64,000 nucleotides of DNA from Pseudofrankia nepalensis (GCF_016786305.1 NZ_JADWYV010000008.1); one strand, 5' to 3'; counted from the first letter of the stretch, positions 41,740 through 50,007 are shown. Notes: generated by a model from the letters alone, not told the origin. Numbers and translations: made by a program.

Positions 41740-42159
41740 ATGTCAGATTTGCCAGAACTGTACGGCTCGTTGCTGGTACGCACAGACTTCTCGGACGACG
41801 CGGCCTGGGAAGCGGTGTGCGCGGCGAGCGTCATGCCGTCACCCGAGGGGTTCGACGCGCACCTGTTCTTCGTCAATGACCCCGAGTTGGCTGATCTGAC
41901 GGTCGACCAGGTGGTGGCACTTCCAGGGGCCCAGCAGTACGGCGTTCTCTTCATCGTCGACCACATGACGATCAGCGATCCGGAAAATCCTGTCGTCGCG
42001 GTCGAGCCGCGCAGCGGGGCTGGGCGCCATTTCCGAGTGATACCGGCCGCGATGTGGAGCGTCGAGAACAACCTGTCGATAGGTAACCTGCAGTTCTCCG
42101 TGTTTGCCGACAGCGCCGATCCGGATGGGGTTTTCCGCGGTTTCGCCAGCGGAGGCTGA
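41740..42159 (+). CDS. Small acidic hypothetical protein (DUF6924-like)
   Basis: 139 aa, strongly acidic, beginning LPELYGSLLVRTDFSDDAAW. It contains a FDAHLFFVNDPELADLTVDQV block and a FIVDHMTISDPENPVV block. This pattern recalls a family of small actinomycete proteins of unknown function (DUF6924); the match is from memory and not certain. No catalytic motif seen. It stands alone after a terminator. Confidence 0.5.
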   Translation: MSDLPELYGSLLVRTDFSDDAAWEAVCAASVMPSPEGFDAHLFFVNDPELADLTVDQVVALPGAQQYGVLFIVDHMTISDPENPVVAVEPRSGAGRHFRVIPAAMWSVENNLSIGNLQFSVFADSADPDGVFRGFASGG

Positions 42160-42286
42160 CAGTCCACCGACATCACCAAAGCACGTGAATGTTTACGCTG
42201 ACAGCACAGCGGGACCGCGCCGCGGCCCCGTTGCCGGCTCGCCGACGACGCCGAACAGACCCGACCACCCTACCGAGCCATCGAAC

Positions 42287-42565
42287 ATGACTTTCCCATG
42301 GCCGGCCGCGCCCCCCGCCCGCGGCGTACCCGTGACCGATGCCCTGGTAGCGGAACTGGCCGCGGAGGCGGAGGCCGGCTATGACGTGGCCGGCCGGCGC
42401 CGCCGTGGTGGCCGCCGCCCTCTCGGGTCGGCGCCGGGGGAGGTCGTGCCAGTCCGGCTCGATCCCGAACTGCGGGCGGCGCTCGCCGCCAGGGCGCAGG
42501 CCGACCACACCAACGCCAGCGACGTCATCCGCCAGGCGCTACGCGCCTACCTCGAAGTGGCCTGA
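42287..42565 (+). CDS. CopG-like ribbon-helix-helix protein
   Basis: 92 aa (ATG 42287; GTG 42332 is a plausible shorter start, giving 77 aa). The C-terminal 45 residues (VVPVRLDPELRAALAARAQ, TNASDVIRQALRAYLEV) are a clear RHH domain: beta strand, then two helices. This is typical of antitoxins that repress their own promoter. No toxin gene follows; the next ORF is a chimeric fragment at 42644, so a partner may have been lost by rearrangement. Confidence 0.7.
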   Translation: MTFPWPAAPPARGVPVTDALVAELAAEAEAGYDVAGRRRRGGRRPLGSAPGEVVPVRLDPELRAALAARAQADHTNASDVIRQALRAYLEVA

Positions 42566-42643
42566 CCGCCGCGCTACCAGGAAGGGGCCCGCGGTGATGA
42601 GACTGGCGGCGTTCAACGGCAAGCTCCGCCGAAGGTCGAAACC

Positions 42644-42838
42644 ATGACCGAGGACGCCACGCCGCAGCCACCGTTGACGTTCGTCCGTCTCCTCGGATAC
42701 CGCGGACGCCAACGCCACGCCGCCGACCTCGCCTTCGCCGACATGGTCGCCGACACCGAACGCCTAGGCCTGTATGACGACGACCCCGACGCAACGCGGG
42801 CCGCGCTGAAGGCCGCCCGTAAGAAGACCCAAGGCTGA
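42644..42838 (+). pseudogene. Chimeric ORF: HigA start joined to excisionase-type tail
   Basis: 64 codons. The first 29 bp are nearly identical to the start of the Xre antitoxin gene at 50004 (TEDATPQPP then FVR). After a short junction, codons from about 19 on match the 3' end of the excisionase-type gene at 48779-49306 (YRGRQR-AADLAFA-MVADTERLGLYDDD to KKTQG-stop). The HTH regions of both parents are missing. It is best read as a recombination product; expression as a small protein is possible. Confidence 0.75.
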
Positions 42839-42872
42839 CCCCAGGTGTTCAGCCACGCAGGGGAGGTGCGCT

Positions 42873-43079
42873 ATGACCACAAGCAGTGCTGGCGGGCCAG
42901 TGCTCCCTCCGAGAAGGCCCCGACTGTCGGTCGACGAGTTGATCGAGGCCGTCGTCGCCAGGCCGATCCGGACCGCCGCGGACCTGGACGAAATGGCCGT
43001 GGACATCTTCGAGTCCGACGAGGAGCTCGACGAGTTCCTGGCGTACACCTACGCCGAACGCCGCCGGGACGTCGCGTAG
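42873..43079 (+). CDS. Small hypothetical protein, antitoxin-like
   Basis: 68 aa with an acidic helical C-terminus (LDEMAVDIFESDEELDEFLAYTYAERRRDV). Start ATG with GGAGGTG upstream. The composition fits the neutralising half of an antitoxin, but no toxin is adjacent. The following 34-bp dyad (43111-43144) could also terminate this transcript. Confidence 0.4.
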   Translation: MTTSSAGGPVLPPRRPRLSVDELIEAVVARPIRTAADLDEMAVDIFESDEELDEFLAYTYAERRRDVA

Positions 43080-43110
43080 GCCGCGATGCGCTCCATCGTC
43101 CTCGTCACCC

Positions 43111-43144
43111 TGTTCGCTGTTCGGTATTGACCGAACAGCGAACA
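43111..43144. promoter_or_regulatory. 34-bp perfect dyad (15-bp arms) upstream of the PD-(D/E)XK-wHTH gene
   Basis: Arms TGTTCGCTGTTCGGT (43111-43125) and ACCGAACAGCGAACA (43130-43144) are separated by ATTG. Each arm contains two TGTTCG half-sites. It ends 17 bp before the GTG at 43162, an ideal place for autorepression. It may double as a terminator. Confidence 0.7.
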
Positions 43145-43161
43145 CCGGGGACGCTGGCCGC

Positions 43162-44193
43162 GTGGACACGGAAGTGCTCGTGGCCGATGCCCTCCTTCAG
43201 CTGAGAGTCGAGGCCCAGCCGCCTGCCAGCCGGCCCGATGGCCGGGTCGACCTGGTGGTCGACCCGGAGGGGGCCGCGGTCCCGGTCGAGCTCAAGCGCC
43301 GATCGCTGGTGTCCGAGGACATCGCGGCGCAGCTGTTGGCCGTCGACCGCGAGCCCGCCGGGGCTGGCGGCGCGGTCCTGTTGGTCGTCGGAGACCGGGT
43401 GACCGAGGCGGCCCGGAGAATGCTGATCGAGCGGCGAGCTGGCTACTACGACCTGCGCGGCCGGATCGCGCTGCGTTCGAGCAGCCTCGTGATCGACGCC
43501 GAGGTCACGCCGATCGGCGAACGCGGCGTGCGGACGCGGGCCCTGGGCGGTAAGGCTGGGCTTGAGGTCGCGATCGCTCTGCTCCTGCAACCGAAGGAGG
43601 GCGCGGCCGTCCGAGAGCTGGCGCGTAGCCTCGGCCGGTCGGCGAGCACGGTGTCGCAAGTGCTCGCGGCGCTGCGGCGCGACCAGCTCGTCGACTCGGC
43701 GAACGCGGTAGTAGATGCGCGGCTGTTCTGGCAGGTCGCCGAGCAGTGGCCGAGCACCCGCACCTTCCTCACCACATGTCCAGATCCGGACGACCAGAGC
43801 GGCGTTGCCAAGTCTCTGCGTCTTGGTCTCGCTGACCTGGCGGCCGAGACCGGCTGGGCGCTGACGGACACGACCGCCGCCGCGGCCTATGGCGCTCCGG
43901 TCGCGGCCCGCGCCGACCAGGCGCTTGACTTCTTCGTCCCAGACGAGGTGGTGCTTCGGCGCGCGACCACGCTCCTTGGCACCACCGCGACGCCGACCCG
44001 GGCCGCCGCCTCGGTACGGGCCGCGCCGGTGGCGGCCGTCTGCGCCCGCCGTTTCGACCTCCCAGGTGGCGGTTGGCGTTGGCCGCTCGCGCATCCGCTG
44101 TTCGTCGCACTCGACCTGGCGCAGGACGAGGGCCGCGGACGCGAGATCCTCGACGCCTGGAACCCTGACCCGAGGTGGACCCGTGCCTGGTAA
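43162..44193 (+). CDS. PD-(D/E)XK-like domain fused to a winged-helix domain
   Basis: 343 aa from GTG. The N-terminal domain shows a nuclease-fold signature: Asp30 (RVDLVVD), then Glu43-x-Lys45 (VELKRR) with a following helix (EDIAAQLL). Residues about 146-180 are a MarR/ArsR-like winged helix (VRELARSLGRSASTVSQVLAAL). The C-terminal about 160 residues are conserved-looking but unrecognised (LTDTTAAAAYGAPV, HPLFVALDLAQDEGRGREIL), with a layout reminiscent of AbiEi-type antitoxins and related regulators. No AbiEii-like nucleotidyltransferase is beside it. The large dyad directly upstream suggests autoregulation. Could be a stand-alone modified-DNA or phage sensor. Confidence 0.6.
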   Translation: MDTEVLVADALLQLRVEAQPPASRPDGRVDLVVDPEGAAVPVELKRRSLVSEDIAAQLLAVDREPAGAGGAVLLVVGDRVTEAARRMLIERRAGYYDLRGRIALRSSSLVIDAEVTPIGERGVRTRALGGKAGLEVAIALLLQPKEGAAVRELARSLGRSASTVSQVLAALRRDQLVDSANAVVDARLFWQVAEQWPSTRTFLTTCPDPDDQSGVAKSLRLGLADLAAETGWALTDTTAAAAYGAPVAARADQALDFFVPDEVVLRRATTLLGTTATPTRAAASVRAAPVAAVCARRFDLPGGGWRWPLAHPLFVALDLAQDEGRGREILDAWNPDPRWTRAW

Positions 44194-44418
44194 TCGTGTG
44201 ATCTTCCTGGGCCGCGTGGCCCGGACGATGCGCGACGGAACACGGTCAGACCCACGCCACTGATTCCTTGCGGCCCGGGTGGCGAGTCACCCGAAGCCCC
44301 TTCCCGCCTGTCACGGCCCGGGTTGTCCAGCCCGCCGGGACGGGCCGCGGTCTGCTGGGGCCGACGGCCAGCCCGCCGGCTGCGCCTCACGCTCGACACG
44401 TGGGTGATGCATACTATT

Positions 44419-44445
44419 GGTAGCTATCATCGTCGAGTAGCTACC
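44419..44445. promoter_or_regulatory. VapBC operator candidate
   Basis: Inverted repeat GGTAGCTA (44419-44426) / TAGCTACC (44438-44445), next to a TACTAT -10-like box (44412-44417), 20 bp upstream of the VapB start. Typical position for VapB/VapBC autorepression. Confidence 0.6.
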
Positions 44446-44464
44446 ACCGGCGAGGGGAGGGATC

Positions 44465-44713
44465 ATGGCGGAGACCGCGATCGCGAGGATCTTCACGCAC
44501 GGCAGGAGTCAGGCCGTGCGGCTGCCCAAGGAGTTCCGGCTGCCCGGTGACCGGGTGCGCGTCCGTCACGTAGGAGACGGTGTGCTGCTGGAACCGATCG
44601 CCTCGGATGTCGATGCGTGGTTCGCCGAGTTGGATCGCTTTGCCGATGTACCGCTGTTCGAGGACGGCAGAAACCAGCCGCCCGCGCCCGTCGGCGAGGA
44701 CCTCTTCGAGTGA
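44465..44713 (+). CDS. vapB: VapB-type (AbrB/SpoVT) antitoxin
   Basis: 82 aa. The N-terminal half (ARIFTHGRSQAVRLPKEFRLPGD) is the swapped-hairpin AbrB/MazE DNA-binding motif of VapB proteins; the C-terminal acidic part (WFAELDRFADVPLFEDG) would wrap the PIN toxin. GGGAGG precedes the ATG. The stop overlaps the GTG of vapC (GTGA). The operator-like repeat upstream supports autoregulation. Confidence 0.88.
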   Translation: MAETAIARIFTHGRSQAVRLPKEFRLPGDRVRVRHVGDGVLLEPIASDVDAWFAELDRFADVPLFEDGRNQPPAPVGEDLFE

Positions 44714-45120
44714 ACTACCTTCTCGGCACGAACGCCGTGGTCGCGCTGCTGCGGAACAAGCCGCTGGCGGTGCGGGAACGGTACCGGTCGGCCCAGGCGT
44801 CCGGCGATTATCTGGCGCTGTCGTCCGTGGTTCTGTTCGAGCTGTGGTACGGCGTGGCGAAGAGCAGCCAGGTGAAGGAGAACACCGACCGGCTTCGGGT
44901 ACTGCTCTCCGGCAACATGGACCTGCTGGACTTCGATGACGAGGACGCCCGGACCGCCGGCCAGGTGCGCGCCGTCCTGGAGAAAGCCGGAAACTCGATC
45001 GGCGCCTACGACGTGCTGATCGCGGGCCAGGCCCTCCGGCGCGAGCTGACGGTCGTCACGGCCAACAGCTCCGAGTTCAGCAGGGTCCCCGGCCTGAGCT
45101 GCGAGGACTGGACGGCCTGA
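44710..45120 (+). CDS. vapC: VapC-type PIN-domain toxin with altered first catalytic Asp
   Basis: 136 aa, normal length for VapC ribonucleases. Conserved positions: Glu44 (FELWYG), Asp101 (IGAYDVLIA) and Asn119/Ser (TANSSEF). The first PIN acidic residue, normally Asp in L-D-T-N, is Gly6 here (YLLGTN; codon GGC, one base from GAC). Loss of this metal ligand should weaken or abolish RNase activity. The gene is coupled to vapB by a GTGA overlap. An inactive toxin kept beside an intact antitoxin suggests decay or an attenuated role. Confidence 0.85.
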   Translation: MNYLLGTNAVVALLRNKPLAVRERYRSAQASGDYLALSSVVLFELWYGVAKSSQVKENTDRLRVLLSGNMDLLDFDDEDARTAGQVRAVLEKAGNSIGAYDVLIAGQALRRELTVVTANSSEFSRVPGLSCEDWTA

Positions 45121-45247
45121 CCGTACGAGGCGCGACGACGCCGCGGTTGAACAGACTCCAGACGCTCCACCTGCCAAGGCGACCGTCGCCGCAACGATCG
45201 TGGCGCTGGAGCGTCACAAGTGCGCCTACGCGTGGCGCCGGGTTTGG

Positions 45248-45700
45248 TCATCGGTACTGCCGTTTCTGTGCCTCGCGGATCGCGGCCCGGGTCTGGGCCG
45301 GTAGCTCGATGACTTCCAGTTCGATGCCGTAGTGGCGCAGTGCACCGGCATACCAACTCCTGCGGGTGAAGGCGTCCCGGGCCTGCTCGTCGGTGAAGCA
45401 GAGGATCTTGCGCCACTGGCCGCCCCGCTCGGCCTCCACGTACACGAGCTTCAGAGCGTCGGTGAGCACCTTGTTCCGCTGCGCGCCCTTGGGAGGGCCC
45501 TGATGTGCCCACACCTCCGCGATCACCCGCTCGTCCAGGTTCGCCGCGTCGATCTCCACCCAGCTGCCGTCGGCCAGTACGACGTGAGTCGGCGCCAGCG
45601 GCACCCCGACCTTGGCTGACAGCAGGGCCACCGCCTCGGTCTCCGCGTCCCGTTGGACCTTGCTGTCGCCGGCTGGTACCTCGGGCAGGATCTCCGTCAC
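45248..45700 (-). CDS. Hypothetical protein with nuclease-fold look
   Basis: 150 aa. A GSWVEIDAANLDERVIAEVWAHQG segment followed by KGAQRNKVLTDALKLVYVE and KILCFTDEQARDAF has the spacing of a PD-(D/E)XK-type core (Glu/Asp, then E-x-W in place of the usual E-x-K), so catalysis is doubtful. It is the second gene of a pair: its ATG overlaps the stop of the upstream gene (ATGA). The family is not recognised; related proteins seem common in actinomycete islands. It runs opposite to the VapBC unit. Confidence 0.5.
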   Translation of the reverse strand: MTEILPEVPAGDSKVQRDAETEAVALLSAKVGVPLAPTHVVLADGSWVEIDAANLDERVIAEVWAHQGPPKGAQRNKVLTDALKLVYVEAERGGQWRKILCFTDEQARDAFTRRSWYAGALRHYGIELEVIELPAQTRAAIREAQKRQYR

Positions 45701-46416
45701 GCGGCTGCCTCCTCGCCGATCGTCGACGCGCGGATCGCGATCGTGACCTCGTTGCCCGCCGCCGGGTCGACCGCGCAGTGCAGCCCGAGGTCGACGATGC
45801 GGCCGTCACGGGCGTTCCACTCGCGGGCGCCGTCATCGTGGCCGAGGATCGAGCCGAGCGCGTCGATCGTCGCCTTCCACAGGTTCGGCCAGGCACGGCG
45901 GGGACCGACGACGAACGCGAGCTGCAATGCGACGCCGTCGCCCGGCAACGGGCTGGCGGAGGCGATCTGGTCGCGGATCTGTTCCTTGTAGGCGGTCGCG
46001 CTGGCCGACGCCGTCGTGGTCACCTCGAACGTGTGCGCCCCGCGCGGGTCGTCGGCCGGTACCGCGGGGCCTACCTCTACCGACGACGTCGCCGCGTGCT
46101 GTTTGGTCGCCCGCACGGAGGCGAAGGCCCGCCCTGTCCGCTCGGTCAGCTTCGGTATGAGCGGGAACAGGTAGTTGTCGAGATCGTTCAGCGCGTACAG
46201 CGGCACGGTGTCCGCCAGCCCGACCTCAAGCCGCAAGGCGAGCGGACCGGGCGTCGCCCGGGCCTGCCCGGCGACGGCCATACACACGTCGTCGATGAAG
46301 GCAGCCGACCGCGCCTGGCCAGGCGACCCGGCCCTGTCCCAGCTCGCGAGCGCGGGCTCGACACCCAGCATGCGGCCGCCGACCTGGGGTCGAGCGTAGA
46401 AGACAGGCGTCACCAC
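45697..46416 (-). CDS. Hypothetical protein with RusA-like motif
   Basis: 239 aa. Two regions recall the RusA Holliday-junction resolvase fold: N-D-L-D-N-Y-L-F-P-L-I (about 77-87), matching the D-x-D-N-x-x-K pattern except that Phe stands at the Lys position, and a C-terminal NLWKATIDALGSIL block followed by DGRIVDLGL. The central part is rich in small residues. RusA-like proteins cut branched DNA in phages and mobile elements. The assignment is tentative. Its 3' end overlaps the next gene, so the two proteins probably work together. Confidence 0.45.
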   Translation of the reverse strand: MVTPVFYARPQVGGRMLGVEPALASWDRAGSPGQARSAAFIDDVCMAVAGQARATPGPLALRLEVGLADTVPLYALNDLDNYLFPLIPKLTERTGRAFASVRATKQHAATSSVEVGPAVPADDPRGAHTFEVTTTASASATAYKEQIRDQIASASPLPGDGVALQLAFVVGPRRAWPNLWKATIDALGSILGHDDGAREWNARDGRIVDLGLHCAVDPAAGNEVTIAIRASTIGEEAAA

Positions 46417-46641
46417 GTGCGGACCGTACCGCCCGCCACGGACAATTCGACGCCGTCATGGATGTGCCGGTGCTATCGGATCAGCTAACCATCCTGGGGC
46501 GGCCAGCCGCCGATCCGCCAGCGGCGATTGTCCCGTGGCCGCGACCAGTCCCCCTGGTCACGGTTTCTCGGGGCAAGATCTCTGGGCCATGTCAGGCACC
46601 AGCTGCCGTCGATGGTGAGGCACTGGCCGGTGATGAAGTGA

Positions 46642-47118
46642 CTATCTGCGACTGCGACGGCGGTTGGGTCTGTGGCCCTGGCCTGCGAGAGGTTGAGATC
46701 GGGTCGGGCTGATCAGCCTCTCCGCTGACAGGTCAAGGTCGGCCTGGGTGAGTACTGGACGCCCGAGTCGGGTCGACAGCCAACGGCGCTGGTAGTCGCT
46801 CAGATCATTGATGAAGATGACGGCGTCGATGTTCTTGCTCGAACAGGTCGTCGCGATCTCTTCGAGTTTTCCCGGACCGATGAGGAAACGCCGGGACAGT
46901 GGGGCGGTCATCAGCCGTACCCCGCCATCGGAGACGCCCCTGCACTGGACGAACCGCTCCAGCACATGTCCGCCCAGCGCCGTCACCCGTGCGTCGAGGA
47001 TGTCGAGTCGGACCTGGTAGTCGCGGTCCTTCGCCGAGAACAGCCCCACCAGGACCCCGGAACCGATGGAGGTCACCAGGACAGCATCCTGGGTCAGCCG
47101 CTTCGCGTCGCGGGACAT
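46642..47118 (-). pseudogene. HflX-type GTPase, N-terminal domain only
   Basis: The frame from the ATG at 47118 encodes 158 aa resembling the HflX N-terminal domain (DARVTALGGHVLERFVQ, RGVSDGGVR, LIGPGKLEEI, NDLSDYQRRWL). The whole GTPase domain is missing; the last 25 residues are unrelated and basic. The frame is open upstream to 47484 without similarity. HflX is a ribosome-associated GTPase of about 430-500 aa, so this is a fragment carried by the island. An independent short protein cannot be excluded. Confidence 0.6.
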
Positions 47119-47324
47119 CCGGTCGGTCGGAAGCTGCCAGCCCAGAGTGTGCGAGCCACGCGCAGGCGGTTTCTTCGCGCCCACCCCTGATGGAGATGCA
47201 CCCCGCGCCGCACACGCCGGACACGGCCAGAACCCGACGGCCCGCCGCGCAGCCGCCCACGGCCGACGGCCTGATCGTTGCGCCGTTGCCGGAGGCGTCT
47301 TGTCGGGTTTGGTTCGATACTCGG

Positions 47325-47993
47325 GTGAACGTGTACGACGTGGCCGCCCGGCTGCCCGACATCCCGCCCCTGCGAGACCATTGCCGCGCGCTGGCAATGC
47401 TTGACGCGATCGTGTGCCCGGAGTGGCAGTTCCGCTACTACTCCTTCGACGCGACCTGGTCACCCGGCGAGGACATGGCCTCAATGCGCGACGGCAGCGG
47501 GGACGCCTACTCGATCGTCTTCGGCCCGGCCGGGGCGTTCATCCGCGGCTTCGCCCACGAGTCACCCATGAGCCCGGCCCGCACCGGCGATCTGTGGCCC
47601 GGGCTGGTCGACGCCGTCCCAGACGCCTTTCACGCCCATGTCACCGAGCCCGCCTTCAGCTACAACGGCCGACTGGAGGCCACCTTCGTACTCTGGCGCC
47701 AGCCCCACGACAAGCGCTGGCAGACCGGCACGATCGATCTCCCGCCCCACGGAGGCCACGGCACGAGTCCTGACGGCGCGGAACTGCTGGTCCCGCTCTG
47801 CGACCCCAGCCCGAACACCTACCTCGACTTCGCCACCGACTACCACGAGGTCACCCTCGACACCGCCGCCGTAAGGCACATCTGGGCGCTTCGTCCGCTC
47901 GACGACGCGACCGTCACCGCGCTGAACCCGGATCTCACTCTCGCCGACATCCGGTCAGATGCCGAGCAGATCGGATACCCGGTTACTCACTGA
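47325..47993 (+). CDS. Conserved hypothetical protein
   Basis: 222 aa from a GTG with only a weak ribosome site; the frame is open far upstream. Aromatic-rich and acidic (CPEWQFRYYSFDATWSPGED, GDAYSIVFG, GFAHESPMSP) with a strand-rich centre (FVLWRQPHDKRWQTGTIDLP). A soluble fold like that of immunity or SUKH-type proteins is possible, but no family motif is seen. It overlaps nothing and is followed by a 184-bp gap. Confidence 0.55.
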   Translation: MNVYDVAARLPDIPPLRDHCRALAMLDAIVCPEWQFRYYSFDATWSPGEDMASMRDGSGDAYSIVFGPAGAFIRGFAHESPMSPARTGDLWPGLVDAVPDAFHAHVTEPAFSYNGRLEATFVLWRQPHDKRWQTGTIDLPPHGGHGTSPDGAELLVPLCDPSPNTYLDFATDYHEVTLDTAAVRHIWALRPLDDATVTALNPDLTLADIRSDAEQIGYPVTH

Positions 47994-48177
47994 CTCCAGT
48001 CGTCGACTCAGGCGCCGCCATCCCGATCAACCTGTTCGGGCGAGGAGACCATGACCGGGTCCGCCCGGCGGATGCGCTGCGCTGTCGAACGAGGTCGCCG
48101 CCGAGGACGGATCTCGATCGCATCACCGTCCGACTTGGCCGACGCCAGTCGGTCCGTGTGAGCGACTATCTTTCGGG

Positions 48178-48537
48178 ATGATCTGGCAGCCCATTCTTCG
48201 CCCTCGGCGGCGACGCCTTCGAGAATATGCAACGTGTGGTGAATTCGAACTGGTCTCGCGGCTGCTCGACGCCCGGGTGAGAGGCGAGGAACTCGTCGCG
48301 ACGCCCCGCGCCGCCGAGGTCACGCCGACGGAGGCGGCGGTGCTGCTGCTGGGCATGTCACGTCCCCGGGTCCGCAAGCTGATGGACCGCGGCCTGCTGG
48401 AGTTCCGCAAGGTCGGTACCCACCACCGCGTGCGCGTCTCGTCGATCCGGGCGTTCCTGGACAACGAGCGCCCCCGACGGCGCGAGGCACTCGCCGACCT
48501 GGCCGCCGTACAGAACGAACTCGGCCTGACCGAATGA
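48178..48537 (+). CDS. Excisionase-type HTH protein, likely antitoxin
   Basis: 119 aa. Residues about 48-95 (VTPTEAAVLLLGMSRPRVRKLMDRGLLEFRKVGTHHRVRVSSIRAFL) are a clear MerR/excisionase-family winged helix. Such proteins in actinomycetes often pair with a PIN-domain toxin downstream. Here only a 33-codon ORF (48534-48635) follows with an ATGA overlap, so the toxin is missing or truncated. It might instead be the excisionase for the island integrase, though it lies far from it. Confidence 0.65.
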   Translation: MIWQPILRPRRRRLREYATCGEFELVSRLLDARVRGEELVATPRAAEVTPTEAAVLLLGMSRPRVRKLMDRGLLEFRKVGTHHRVRVSSIRAFLDNERPRRREALADLAAVQNELGLTE

Positions 48538-48778
48538 CCACCGCCGGCGAGACCGACCTGATCCGCGCCAGGGTGGTCGGCGGGGTGGCCTCACGGTTGT
48601 GGTCGCCTCGTGCGGACCAAATGTTTCGCTGACTGAGCGACGACGCCGGCGACGCGGGACGAACCGTCCAGCCGACGGGGTGGCGGCGCGCTCCGGCAGA
48701 CGGGTGATCAGGATCTGGCAGGGTCAGAATCGAGCAAAACGAGCGTGCCGCTCGTATCGATCGAGTTCGGAGGCGGTC

Positions 48779-49306
48779 ATGACGTCGCCAGCGAGAAACG
48801 AGCCGCTGCACGCCGAGACCTACCTGCCACACGAGGAAGCCGGCGAGATCGTCGACTTCCTCGCCGCCCTGCGTGACTGCGGCCGGCAAGCGGCCGAGCC
48901 GCGTCCTCGGCTGACCGTTGGACCCGACGGGCGCAGCGTCGAGCTGCCCGAGCCCATGTACGACGTTCTCCTGCGGGTCGCCGCCGCGATGAAGGCGGGC
49001 CTAGCGGTCACGGTCGCGCCGCATCGCCTGCTGCTGTCCACCCAGGAGGCAGCCGACCTGCTACGGATCTCGCGGACCACGCTGATCCGGCTGTTGGAGA
49101 CGGGAGTCATCCCGTTCGAGAAGCCCAGCCGCCACCGCAGGGTCCGCCTCGACGATCTCCTCGAATACCGCGGACGCCAACGCCGCGCCGCCGACCTCGC
49201 CTTCGCCGGCATGGTCGCCGACACCGAGCGTCTTGGCCTGTACGACGACGACCCCGACGCGACACGGGCGGCACTGAAGGCCGCCCGCAAGAAGACCCAA
49301 GGCTGA
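48779..49306 (+). CDS. Excisionase-type HTH protein with N-terminal extension
   Basis: 175 aa from the ATG preceded by GGAGG. An N-terminal acidic segment (about 1-75) is followed by a winged helix (LSTQEAADLLRISRTTLIRLLETGVIPFEKPSRHRRVRLDDLLEY, about 90-134) and a helical tail ending KKTQG. Same family as the gene at 48178. The tail sequence is duplicated in the chimeric ORF at 42644. A toxin gene is not found directly downstream (294-bp gap). Antitoxin or excisionase role; undecided. Confidence 0.7.
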   Translation: MTSPARNEPLHAETYLPHEEAGEIVDFLAALRDCGRQAAEPRPRLTVGPDGRSVELPEPMYDVLLRVAAAMKAGLAVTVAPHRLLLSTQEAADLLRISRTTLIRLLETGVIPFEKPSRHRRVRLDDLLEYRGRQRRAADLAFAGMVADTERLGLYDDDPDATRAALKAARKKTQG

Positions 49307-49599
49307 CGGACGTGTTCGGCGTTCCTCGCACCCGCGTCGACGTGATCGCCACGGACGGCCTCGCGGACTTCCCTCCTAACGCGCTGCCAGTACGCCGTAT
49401 GTCAGAGGTAGCCGACCCACCGGCACACCCCCGAGCGTAACGACCCATAGCTCCGCGTCGCGGGCGAACTCCGGCGTGTGCCAGACCGCGCGCGACCACT
49501 GGCCGCACCGGTGCGGCCAGAATCAGGCCGCGTCGACTCGCCGCCCGTCACTGTGCACATGCCTTGCATGGAATATCCCCTCGATGTAATGCTGTTGAG

Positions 49600-50007
49600 G
49601 TGGACATCGACTGGCCCGAGGACTTCGGTCGATGGCTCGACCGCCTCGAGGAGGAGGCGCGCGCCGGGGACGAACGCTCGCGTCTCCTCCTGGCGTACAC
49701 CGCCCGTGCGCTCGACCAGCTGCGACGCCTGACGGACCCGCCCACGAGGGACGGCGAGACGGCGACCCTCCGATGGGTACGGCAGTCCCGCCGGTACCCG
49801 CTCTGGCGGGTCTCGCACGCCTACGACCCGCGGGCAGCTGTCCGGTTGATCTGTTGGTTCCCCCCAGGCACCGGCACCGTGGTCGTCACGCTGTTCGCCG
49901 CCGACAAGGCCAAGTTGGGAGACGTTTTCTACGACGGGGTAGCTGCCAGAGCCGATCCGATGATCGATCAGTGGAAGCGCGAGACATCCTACGAGGAGAA
50001 GCCATGA
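49600..50007 (+). CDS. higB: HigB/RelE-type toxin
   Basis: 135 aa from GTG (a TTG at 49564 in the same frame is less likely). Pattern of the Gp49/HigB-like mRNA-interferase family: DFGRWLDRLEEEA at the start, L-R-W-V-R-Q-S-R-R-Y-P-L-W-R-V, then V-R-L-I-C-W-F-P and V-V-V-T-L-F-A-A-D-K-A-K-L. The toxin gene precedes the antitoxin, as in higBA, and its stop overlaps the antitoxin ATG (ATGA). It would cleave mRNA on ribosomes. Last complete module before attR, consistent with island maintenance. Confidence 0.78.
   Translation: MDIDWPEDFGRWLDRLEEEARAGDERSRLLLAYTARALDQLRRLTDPPTRDGETATLRWVRQSRRYPLWRVSHAYDPRAAVRLICWFPPGTGTVVVTLFAADKAKLGDVFYDGVAARADPMIDQWKRETSYEEKP

Noticed and set aside
48534..48635. 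33-codon ORF after the excisionase-type gene as a toxin
   Set aside because: Too short and without PIN or RelE features; at most a truncated remnant.
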